From NCBI GenBank assembly GCA_008828725.1, contig MEHQ01004280.1, positions 267,041-331,040 on the forward strand: a DNA stretch of 64,000 nucleotides, in the 5' to 3' direction. A model generated the notes under the pieces. That model did no database searches. It was given only the letters and a program-made list of their open reading frames with translations, and was not told the DNA's origin. Origin of the DNA: Saccharina japonica (lineage: Eukaryota > Sar > Phaeophyceae > Laminariales > Laminariaceae). This document shows, piece by piece, positions 54,360 to 64,000 of the stretch; the stretch's first letter is position 1; each line of letters begins with the position of its first letter. The position numbers and the translations under genes were made by a program.

Positions 54360-55603
54360 AGCTGGAACGCGCGTGGCAGACGCGCTGTGTCGCGGCGCAG
54401 AAAGTCGGGCCCCGAGAGCCGCCCGGCGTGTGTCTGTGTCTGTTGTCCTTCGGGTGGGTGCCTACCGTCGAGTGAGAGCATGCTGTCGAGTTGAGTTTGG
54501 TGGTGCCTTTGGTAGGACATCACGGCGAAAGGGGGGTGCCTGCTGCCACAACGAAGCGCGTCGCGAGAGTCGATCGACTTGCTCGGTTTGCTACCGCAAG
54601 GTAGCGGACCACGGGCATTTGGTCGACTCGCTCGTAGCGGGCTAACACTATTCCTTCGGGCTGCCGTTTTTGTTTGGGCCAGACGTTGTTTCTTGGGGCG
54701 AACGTTTTGTTTTTGCTAACGTTCTTCTTTGCGTCAACGTGCCGAGTTCGGACTGAATGTCTAGCGTTATTTTTCGGGTCAACGTGCCGAGCTCGGAGTG
54801 GATGTCCAAAATGAACGAAACGCTGTGTGGGTGTGCGCGACGAGAACGCAAACCAAATGAGTTAAACAGTGTGCATAAAAGCTCGTCACCTTTTAGGGAG
54901 TCAGAGGGAAGTGAAGGGGAACAAAAGATCATTGAAGTAATTAAAACAGCGTCAGCCACCCGAAGCAGCCCAGCAGCCCAAAGTTCTTGAAAACTTCTTG
55001 TTTTAAGGACAGCGAGTTGGGTGTCCGAATTAAAGCTGAAGGAGGACACGCGAGGAGCAGCTAGTGCTCGAACTGTTACGCGCTCACACTTTTCGAAGTA
55101 TGTGTCTGACAGCAGTTGTCATTTTTTGTGATCCCAATAGCTGAGGGTTCCAACATGTTTAGTTGGATGCGAACGGCGCTCGCCCGCCTCACGGGAGGTA
55201 GTGGACCGCCTCTGGTCTCTGTCCTTTTCGAAGTTGCAGCATCGCAGCAGCAGCTAGTTCTCGTCCGCTCCAACACTCACTCATTGATTGTACTCGCCCT
55301 CAATTATTATAATTGAGCTCAATTTTTATGTCCGGCTTATATCTCAATCGCTCACATACACGAGTATATAGCCGGTAGGAAGGAAACACGTTGTACAAAA
55401 CTCAAACGAGGACGCTAATTGTTACTGCTAGTGCATGGTTTAGGTTGGCATTCCTTAGCTGCCGTCATGCTAACACACTGCCGGTATTGTTGTGAATATA
55501 TTCTTACGTTAGGTTAGGGACTACGTTGTTACGTTAAGTTTATTTTTTCCGCATGTCCGCCTTTTCGCATTTTTTTCCCCCTCTCCCCTCCTACCCCTCT
55601 CAG

Positions 55604-55687
55604 TACAACGAGAAAGGAGCTACGGTGGACGACTACCTCTTCCTCAACCCCTGCCCCAAGGGCAGCATCTGCAACAACTGCCACTAA
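55604..55687 (+). CDS. Cys-rich membrane protein, terminal exon (copy 2)
   Basis: Same as 50902-50985, including the TAA stop and the echo array behind it. Intact reading frame. Confidence 0.7.
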   Translation, partial: YNEKGATVDDYLFLNPCPKGSICNNCH

Positions 55688-55897
55688 GCGGCGACCGCTG
55701 CTCTGGAAGCCCTACCACGCGCAGCATCTGCACCGCTTGGCCGTGAAGCACAACCCCTACTCTGGCAGCTATTTTACTCGCCGTGCAGCCTCCACAACCC
55801 CCGCCACCAAGCGCGTGCCCTTTTCTGGTAGATACATAAAAACGCCTCTCAGCATCTACAACTCTTACCGTTAAGCGCGACCCCTGTTCCCTCCAGC
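55663..55897 (+). repeat. four-unit echo of the terminal exon, copy 2
   Basis: Same array as 50961-51195, behind exon copy 2. Confidence 0.8.
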
Positions 55898-58714
55898 GAT
55901 GATAGCGCTGCTCGAGCCCTTCGACGCGCAGTTTGCCTCTCGCTGGAACGGTAGGGCCCTGAGCGTTTGCCTCGGGTTATACACCACGCGAAATCCCTTT
56001 GTCTCTACTACGGAAGGTGATAGTTACCGTAGTGCCGGGAGAAGCCTGTTTGTGGCGATTTTATATTTGTATAGTTCGAAGCACAAAAATATTTTGTGCA
56101 AGTAAATCACTCGGTAGTGAGGCAGCAGACGGCAACATCGCTATAGTTTGGGGCTTACAGCTACTTTTGTATATTTCCCGCTGGACGCCCGGTTGAACCT
56201 CGAACACAGTTTTTGAGGTGGCTTTTTTTCCAGGGCGCTCGGAGGGAGGGAGGGTTGGTTGGTTCAATTCTTGGTAAGGCTTTGTTTTGGCCTTTTTTCA
56301 ATAATTTTCGTCAACTGGGACGGGTTTTCTCGACGAAAATGGGTGGGCTAAGGCGAAGGCCCCGGGAATCGTGCGATTCCGTAAACTAAGGACAGGTCTC
56401 GGCAGAAAACGCCATTTCCGAACGCATTTCCAACGGTGTTTTTAGTACATAAGGTGCTTGAGTGTATACCCTGCGGTATCCGGGTACCAAACCTGGTTGT
56501 TGTCTCCATTCAAGCACGGGGTAGGTACCTTGGTATGTTTCGCTCCCAGACTACACTCGTGTTCGCTACTGAAAGCACCCTTGAGAATATTTTCATTCGT
56601 AGTATCTCGCACGCGATTTGTTTGGTTGTTTCCGAGCTCTTGTGTCTCCCTCTGATCGTTGCCTTCGCTGGGGCTAGCTGAGAGGGTGGGTCGATGTAGT
56701 GTCGGCGGTGGGTTCGAACTTGACTTTGATAACTCCACGGCGCGTTACTGTATCTTTCTTTACTCGCGAGGTGATGCTTTCTATTGCCTGCTTTTCCCGT
56801 TTCGTGTCAGGCGTATGAATATTGAGGAGCGCTTTCTGCTTCGCGTTGATGTTTTATTCAAAGATACCCCGAAGGATACCGATCTTTAGATCGATATTTT
56901 CGGGCGCATCAAGGTCTATTTTGGCCTAACTCTAGCGTAGGCAGACGGTCAGTCCAGGGGCCAACCCGCGGTCACCTGTATAGCATCGTTGGCTCCAGCG
57001 TTTTAGTAGAGAAGGCAAGGGCACCCTTAAGAGACGGTGTTCCCACGTCAATTTCTAGGGAACCAACGCCCCAGAGTTTTGTATAATGTATAGTGGCGTT
57101 TTTTTGTTGTAAAATAGTTAGATCCAACGCGTCTACGTATATACCACTTTCTTTAGAGTTTCTCGACCTAGGGTCCGGGCCAGTGGGGGGCGGCTTCCGG
57201 GTTTATAGTGAAGAGCGGCGTATTTTATTTTCGGGTGGATGCACCCTGACATTACGGAGGTTATACGAATGCATGCCTGCCTGCCTATACGCCCCCCCTT
57301 TTCTTCCGCAACCTGTAGCCGCTGTACTATGGCTGAGTGGGGCTTTGCGATTCTTGTTTCCTTGGCTCAGCGTACGGATATCGGCCCGGGGCGCGTAAAA
57401 GCGGCAGTGTGAATGGAATTTAAGTGATTATTTGTGTTTTTCGGCGGCTTTACGGTTTCTGCGGTGGCAGTAATATGGAAGCATGGCAGCTGCTCGGTCG
57501 CTGTTTTTTTTAACCGCGTACGAGGATCGGCATTTATTATATACGGTATGGAATAATGGCAGATGCTTTTTGGTTTCTATTTTACAACGCCTCCACCGGC
57601 TTCTACGGTATGGGATATGGAATGCCTGGTGTGGAATGATGGGACATGGAGCATGGAACATGGAACATGGAAGGCATTCCTTAATAGTTCCTCAAAACTA
57701 GGCCACAGGTACTTAAATATCTACGGTAATCCCCAGTGGGTACCGCTGGGGTCTCCAAACAAATGAAAATTAGTTCATTTCCGAGTGTTTTTCCCTCTAA
57801 AACCGTACTTGGACATGTCGGGTTGAAAAATAAAAACGGATCCCGCATTTTTGCGTTTAGACGCAAAACTCGGATGTGCCAGTTTTCCGCGTCCGCTCGC
57901 TTGTCTACCTTCGGCCTTTGACCGAACTCGGTTGTAAAACAGCAACAAGCCCGTTCTACAGAGGTCAATCAACGGCGTCAAGGTCTTGCTGTGAGTTTTT
58001 CGCTCGGAATATAAACACGCGAAGTCGTTTTAAGGCGTGGCTAAACATGAAAAACAATGTCCCAACACACTATAAACAGACGAAACGGCGCGCCCTAAAT
58101 GCAGGAGCGACCGGCGATTGTTTTCCTGCAGGTCATTGGTTTGATTGGTTCAGCCAGGCTGGCCTCTCGACCCCCCTTTTACACAAAAACCGATGCCAAC
58201 ATACACTGTGGGGCCGCGCGACCGCCCCTGCCCACCTCGAGCCCCCGTCAGGGTTGCAGTTAGGTCGGGGATCGGGTTGGTCTGGACCCACGTGCAAAAC
58301 TACAATTGACCACGAACGACCTGCAATATATATATATCTATTGCAGATCGCTCCTGCCTTTGGCACAAACGAAAGAAAACATGCAGCCCTCAAACCGATT
58401 ACCAAAAGTAATTCCCCTCATATCGTTGACTGTGGTTTCGAAAGCCTACGCGTACATCCTGTGAAGACAGTCAGCTCGTGGAATCATGATGCGTGGTACT
58501 AATACACAGCAGTAGCACCTAGGGAACAGCAGGGCTGCGCATTTGGCCCTGCTCTACAGTGATTTATGGTACTGTTGCCCAGTAAGCCGAAGAGGTGATG
58601 GTAATGGTAATTATGATGACCGTGGCAAAAATGATGTGGTTCTCGCAGCATTACTTCCTCTTTTTGAAATATAAACGATTTCCGAGGCGTAAACAATGGG
58701 AGGGTCATACTAAA

Positions 58715-58870
58715 ACCCGTGCAACCCGCATGATGTAACACATGTTTCCTGGGTTGGGCCTATATACTACGCATGCAGATCCTGCACAGCATCCCACAAC
58801 GGCATGTGAGGAACTAGATGATCTGTCTGATCTATCTGTTGATGATCTGTCCGACGAAGTGTGCATAGTG
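58715..58870. repeat. family G repeat
   Basis: CATGATGTAACACATGTTTC, AGATCCTGCACAGCATCCCA, ACGGCATG and GATGATCTGTCTGATCTATC. Confidence 0.65.
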
Positions 58871-59366
58871 TACCACTACACTCGTGTTCCGTGGACAATT
58901 AACTTGAAATTAGATAGTGTTGGATAAAGTTACACCTGTAAAGGGGGTTTTGACGTTGGCGACGCAAATTGTTTATTTGCAGACCCGGGGATTACACACA
59001 CCATACCATCGACCTATGCAAACCCTCCCAGGAATAATTTCTACCGTATACAGTACATAGGCGACGCGTGTGAAAAGCGGCACGGTGCGGGGAAATGTTT
59101 CGTGTGAAAAGGCGGGGGTTGGAGCCATTTCTCGCCGAGCGTTACCCGAACGAAATGCCTAATCATCATAAACGGCGGTTTCGCAAAAACAGATGGTTGC
59201 GACGAATATCGAAACTCGAATTTCGACCCAAGTCTATTGGCCCTCGCTGGTAAGAACGGGGGTGAAGTTTAAACACGATGTGCTTTGTGCTGTGTGGAGC
59301 ATGGAAAAACTCATTGAGCGAGCGTTTAAAGCCTCATGTTCGTAGACCGCCCCTCCCCCGCCCGCC

Positions 59367-59480
59367 GTCCCGACATTGTAGGGGTGCCGGGGTTTATGGC
59401 TCCCTATGACTACGACCATGCATGGCATGAGTATACCTCTCCCATGCTCCGTCTCGAAAGGAGTGCGTGGTCAATGGCCA
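59367..59480 (+). repeat. family C copy (3' part)
   Basis: CCCGACATTGTAGGGGTGCC, ATGACTACGACCATGCATGG and CCGTCTCGAAAGGAGTGCGT. Confidence 0.8.
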
Positions 59481-59619
59481 TCAACCGCCAAACGACTAAC
59501 GCAAGCAACAATGAGTACGCCCCCGGCCGGGGTGCATTCACTGTGTACGAAGAGCCGAGTTTTGAGATCGGAAAAAAGGGATTTTCACTCCTACTATATA
59601 CTTCGTATATCATGAACAG

Positions 59620-59970
59620 CGGGTGGCTCAGCCCATGTTCGTTGAGGCCCGTTGCCGAGTCACAAGAGACCGGCATTTGCATTCCGTCCGAGCGCCGATG
59701 TCCTGCACTGCAAACTGCCCTACCGGCCCGGCCCTCTCAGCCTTAACATCTCCTGGGAACTATATACTCGGGAGATGTTTTTGTAATTTTTGAGTGGAAC
59801 GCACGCTTTCTCAAGTAAGAAATCTAGCCTGGGCCGGTGTCCCGGCTTACCAGGGGGGCCGGTACTATCTATGGACGACGGGTGGGCCACCCCATGCTCA
59901 TTGGGGCTTGACGCCGAATCGCGACAGGTCGGCGTTCGCGTCTGTCCCGAGCGCCGACATCTGTCGAACC
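59620..59970 (+). repeat. diverged direct repeat, offset about 260 bp
   Basis: GGGTGGCTCAGCCCATGTTC at 59621 and GGTGGGCCACCCCATGCTCA at 59881. Both are followed by CCGA.TC.C..GA and GTCCGAGCGCCGA-like words. Confidence 0.65.
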
Positions 59971-61009
59971 GCTTGTCCCGCGAAAGCGTCGAGTTCCTCG
60001 CTCGTGTATTCTCCGCTCGGGTTCCATCCCACCGAAGACATCACCTATTTTGGGTACACGAGAGTAGTAGGGACAGATACATAGTGCTTTTTAACTGTCT
60101 TACGTATAGACAGATGCATATTTTTTTCTTTGTCTTTGATCCGAGAGCACGCGCAGAGAAACACATAAAAGTGCCTTTCATATACTGGTATATATATGGA
60201 AGTACACCGTAACTACAGCCGCCACCTTGTACGACATATCTGGTATAGGTGGCGAGTTCGTTCCGTACAAAGCCTGTCAAAGTGTATAGACCACGCTTAA
60301 AAACCTACACACACCCCGGAGCAAGTGCGATCGAAGTATCACGCCAAGCTCGCCAATATAACTTTTAAGGCTGGAAACTTTCGATCTCTTAGTTTGGCGT
60401 TTATATTACAGTATTGCACTACTGTAGTTTTTCCCAGAAACATGTATTGTACTGAGCTGTAGCGTACGCATCGATCAAAGTACCACCACTGCCGTGTACC
60501 AGGTACGTCTTTAAACGACCGCTGCAAAACATATCGCACACTGACCTCTCGACCCGATGACCCATGGGCTAAAGGCGCACCAGGTAGTGCAAGTATAGAA
60601 CGGATACATGAGTAAAGCACAAACTAACCCAACTAACGGGGTTGCCAATCTGTTTGTGCTGGGTAGTTCTACTTGTGCTAAGGAGCCCTTTCGCCTGCCA
60701 GTCACAACAGCATCACGTCACATGGGCCCGACATGTAGTGACATGGTTCGTGCCGAGAGCACCATGGGTTTGACTATTCACGACCGATCTCCTATTAATA
60801 GCATACCCCAGCGGTCCTTTCATTTCCTCCCAAATGAGTGATATTTGCTACTGGCTGTCGAAGGGAAACGTCGCAACCACCACAAAGTGAAACAGTCACG
60901 GGGACGGTCGACGAAACGGCAAGAAATTGAACGTTCGATGGTCGACTGCCGCCTCCGTGGATTGGCTACTGTGGCTACTGTAACTAGTGTAACTACTGTA
61001 AGAAGTTAT

Positions 61010-61180
61010 CATACATGGGACAGATGACAATCTACTGTAGACCATCTAGATCCTGTGTATGTCATTATGAGATGTTGCGATCGATAGGTATCGTTAAACA
61101 TCTAACCCAAGATCGTGCAGGTCATACACGAAGCTTTCATAGGCCAGGGGTCTATCTGTCCTGACATATCTGGAGGATGC
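61010..61180. repeat. family G repeat, degenerate
   Basis: CAGATGACAATCTACTGTAG, CATCTAGATCCTGTG and AGATCGTGCAGGTCATAC. Confidence 0.45.
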
Positions 61181-61373
61181 AGACTACATACATCAGGGAC
61201 GTATGTTTTGATATTAAGGACAAGAACAAATCAGACAACTAATACGGGAACGGATGACGCCTTTTTCGATTGGAAAGCAGGGGGCCCATATCAATCACTT
61301 TAAACTTACCCCCCCTGAAACATATTGATACTAAATCGGGGTCTGAGCGGTCCGATGAGTTTTCTCTGCTCAC

Positions 61374-61448
61374 CTCATTCACAGTCGGTGGGGTGCGTTC
61401 GTTAGACGCCACGCTCTCCGCCGCGACAGCCGCCATCTCCCGGCGAAC
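61374..61448 (-). CDS. coiled-coil gene, downstream exon
   Basis: Acceptor TATGTCAG, donor GAG/GTGAGC, 25 codons in phase 0: VRREMAAVAAESVASNERTP and PTVNE. It continues the charged/Ala-rich style of the preceding exon. Confidence 0.58.
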
Positions 61449-63758
61449 CTGACATACACCGCAATACACCGCAGATACGATCGCCGAGAATGAGGAAACA
61501 CCAGATCGCGGCTCGCGGCAGGTTTCCATCAAGCATTGACGTATACCACGATAGGGGTTAAGGGTGCATCTGATATTTTATGAGGTTATAATACTCACTT
61601 CATAATATTGATCGTAGTGTAGAACCTGGAAACGTTGTGTTAAACCCGACGAACAACGCCACTGCCTAGGTACCTAGGTATAGGCTTACCTGGTACAGCG
61701 GAACGTTGTGTTAAACCCAACTGGTATTCCAGCGAGGAGGCATGCCTTACTGAGTAGTTTCTCAGTCGAGGAGTATACTATTATTACTATGGAACATAGT
61801 AATCAGGACCAAATATGCTTGGTAAACAATCTGTTTTATATATTTTTGTATACGTGACGGGTCCTGATTACTATGGCCCCCCGTAGTCCCAGTCAATAAT
61901 AGCCAGTTAGACATATTTCGGCCTAATCAGCGATATTGGATATAAGGCTGCTCAGTTGAGAACTACCTGGACCTGGTATACTAATAGTCAGTAATAGTCA
62001 GTAATAGTCAGTCATAGTCAGTCACACCCAGTTATGGCCAGTAATACTCGCAGCCAGTAAAATAGTCAGTAATATTCGTACAGGTTTCGGCCCTATCATA
62101 AACGTGCTATCACTATCGCAGCACGCGTCCATTGTTTTTCCCGCCGACGATGCAACGTACACATCCCGGTCCGGTATACATTAGATGTCCCCACGTGCAG
62201 CAGTACGAGTAGTACCCCGTGAAGCACGCTAAGCTAACCATTCCCCACTTTCTCTTCTTGAAGGCTCCTCCTTACACATATTTCCCTTGCACAACAAACG
62301 CACATATCATACATGATTCATACTATTAATAGGTATCATGGTTTATGTCGATCACTAAATCAAACGCTACAGAAATAAGTAGATTCAGGGAAACCGACCA
62401 CACATCGGACAGGTAACCGGCTCCTACTTCACGATTTGGATGGTTTAGGGCACAGATATTCCTGATCTGTGTGATATAGCTTGCGTTGCCGGATTGAAAC
62501 CGTATAATCTGCGTAATCTAGGGCATGTTATCTGCGTTGGATCTGTATTATACAGATCCTGCGCAACGTATCCAAACGGCAAGATGATCTACGTAGATCG
62601 TGATATACCGGTCCGAAGTGTGAAACCAACCAAGGACACCTATTGAGCTAGTCTACTCCATCGACGCCAGCTGTGAGCTGCTCCAAATTGGTCGATACAT
62701 CGACTCTTCAGTCGTTGCAAGCTGCGGAATACATTGATAGAATAGCACGCGACAGCGCATGATAAACATAAAGTACAAAAAATCAAACTGACTCAACTTT
62801 TGGACTAAGAACAATAGGAGACCCATTTTATACTGAAGTAGGACAAAGAGCGTCTCACAAAAGCGACCCGTGCTACCGTAGGGGTAGCCTCTTCATTTTT
62901 TGCAGCAACAAAGTGGAGGAACTCTATACCTGCAGTAGGCCGCAGCACCCAACAACCGACTCAGAGAACCGACTCCGAAAAAACAACTGTGATACACAAC
63001 CCCATGATATAGTCAAAACCATATCGGGTCAAAACACACAATGGTTGGGTACAAGCTCCTCAGTTGCATCGGTTCATTGAGTGCAATGGTTGAGCAAATT
63101 GCAATACTTGATCAATTGCAATGATTGAAAAAGGTTAGGGGATCATAAGTGTTCGAGTACCCCAATACCTGCCGTAGCACGGCTGAAGAATACTATTAAT
63201 ATGATATAATATCAACAGCACCATTAGTACTACTATTAATACTATATAGGAGCCTGGGTTAAAATGGGTTTTTCTCAAGTGGCGTCGCGTACTGCATGTA
63301 CATCGGTGGTGCGTGTTCGCATTTTCTCTTAACATTATATGTCTCGATCGATTGCGACTAGGGTTGATTTGGATTATGGGGAAAGTTCAACCATAGAGGG
63401 CTGTTCACCACCACTTGGTCGGATTGATGGTTGACAGACGGAGAGGAGGAGGTGGTAAGCTTGATTGGAAAGTTGGAAAGCGCCTGGGGAACGCTTATAA
63501 ATTTAACCTCGAAAGTAGGAACAAGCAACCAGGTATTGACAGGGGGGATGTCGCGTCTTACACGTACAGCATCCAGTTCGTGCTCACCCTTAGCTCTTGG
63601 TCGAATTCTCGGCGAGACTCCTCGCGTAACTGTCGAGCCCGCGCCCTGGCGTGGTCAATCTCCCACTCCTTCTGTCGCTCTAGAGGCTTCTCGGTCCGCA
63701 GCGAGCTAGGGACAGAACTATCGTCTCCTTCGCTTGCCTGAATAAGCGCTATGGCCGC
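61374..63758 (-). CDS. charged, probably coiled-coil protein, two exons, partial at both ends
   Basis: Two adjacent exons join in phase 0 to give 82 residues rich in Arg, Glu, Ala and Gln. The centre (ERQKEWEIDHARARARQLRE) has the heptad-like charge pattern of a long helix. No family recognised. The coding sequence must continue upstream, beyond the right edge of the window. Downstream exons should lie between 57 and 61 kb, but I could not identify them. Confidence 0.55.
61790..61883. mobile_element. MITE M1
   Basis: GGAACATAGTAATCAGGACC at the left, GGTCCTGATTACTATGGCCC at the right. A subfamily with TAATCAGG instead of TAAATAGG. Confidence 0.82.
61983..62068 (+). repeat. AATAGTCAGT decamer array
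   Basis: Seven or more AATAGTCAGT units, later drifting to CATAGTCAGT and AATATTCGT. Confidence 0.88.
62420..62640. repeat. family G repeat
   Basis: CTGATCTGTGTGATATAGCT, GCGTTGCCGGATTGAA, CAGATCCTGCGCAACGTATC and AACGGCAAGATGATCTACG. Confidence 0.72.
63588..63758 (-). CDS. coiled-coil gene, upstream exon
   Basis: Acceptor TACCTCAG, donor AGG/GTGAGC, 57 codons in phase 0. Begins AAIALIQASEGDDSS and ends EESRREFDQELR. Confidence 0.62.
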
Positions 63759-63834
63759 CTGAGGTACAAAAACAGCGACAAGGGTACGTACGGGCCGACG
63801 CAACCAATGATTCACACTACATTTTAATCTACAA

Positions 63835-64000
63835 AATCATAGGGCCCCATAGAATATATCCTACGGGGATATATAGCATAATGGGCACCACGGGATAATA
63901 CCGTGTGGGATCTCGTCCAGATCGGGACACCACGGGATACTCCCGTGGAGGATCTCGTGGAGGATTTCCTACGGGATTCAACGTGAGATATATCAGGGAT
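63835..64000 (+). repeat. CACGGGATA degenerate array at window end
   Basis: CCACGGGATAATACCGTG, CCACGGGATACTCCCGTGGA and CCTACGGGATTCAACGTG. Each unit carries its own short inverted repeat. Confidence 0.6.

Larger units (their letters stand above)
53702..57166 (+). repeat. duplicated segment, copy 2
   Basis: Ends at TCTCGA (57161-57166), where copy 1 continues with GGATGG and this copy with CCTAGG. Confidence 0.93.
57167..61373. other. region without a supported gene
   Basis: Holds a TATGGAACATGG array near 57600-57670, family G and C copies and a diverged direct repeat. Possible splice-bounded stretches (after TATTGCAG at 58342 on plus; 60620-60680 on minus) lack protein character. Confidence 0.5.
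61449..63587. other. intron of the coiled-coil gene
   Basis: The two flanking exons join in phase 0, so no exon is required here. Contains M1, a TAGTCAGTAA array and a family G copy. Confidence 0.55.

Noticed and set aside
58343-58502. Plus-strand open frame after TATTGCAG
   Set aside because: Good acceptor, but no downstream or upstream partner exon and no protein-like composition.
60620-60690. Minus-strand candidate exon for the coiled-coil gene (AKGLLSTSRTTQHKQ)
   Set aside because: Phase 0 fits, but the donor GTTAGT is isolated and the peptide does not resemble the known exons.
1-64000. CRISPR array, rRNA operon, prokaryotic genes
   Set aside because: Direct repeats here are contiguous satellites without unique equal-length spacers, and no rRNA or operon structure is present.

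Overview
This window is nuclear DNA from an intron-rich eukaryote. No long uninterrupted gene exists. Coding sequence sits in short GC-richer exons (60-215 bp) bounded by GT..AG sites with consistent phase, separated by introns of roughly 0.5-3 kb full of triplet arrays, minisatellites and small inverted-repeat elements. There is no prokaryotic operon structure, rRNA gene, convincing tRNA gene or CRISPR array. Gene structure and repeat style suggest a large-genome stramenopile alga, most likely a brown alga. That is an inference; no marker gene here proves it. All gene models were assembled by hand from exon phase and protein character.

Layout. (1) 583-12475, plus strand: ten exons of a PH-like/DUF547 protein whose 5' end lies left of the window. 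(2) 12476-16900: intergenic space between convergent genes, with a repeat shared with two other loci and a transposon nested inside a MITE. (3) 16901-43107, minus strand: a 26-kb gene with 15 recognised exons, encoding an N-terminal RanBP2-type zinc finger, a Ser/acidic linker, a basic/Ala-rich helix and a C-terminal WD40 repeat region. (4) 43108-47310: divergent intergenic region with GTT and CAG triplet arrays and two MITEs. (5) 47311-50985, plus strand: a small Cys-rich single-span membrane protein whose last two exons recur almost unchanged at 53712-55687, within a near-identical duplication with a 4702-bp offset. (6) 57167-64000: repeats plus two phase-matched exons (61374-63758, minus strand) of a charged, probably coiled-coil protein continuing off the right edge.

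The genes show no common pathway. The most interesting material is structural. Decayed copies of exon-edge sequence lie beside two unrelated exons, once upstream of a DUF547 exon and once as a four-unit echo of the Cys-rich protein's last codons and stop. A 613-bp transposon has a perfect 9-bp target duplication inside a MITE. A tRNA-derived SINE family and at least four MITE families occur. Two short palindromic words, CTATTAATAG and TACCWGGTA, occur far more often than base composition predicts.
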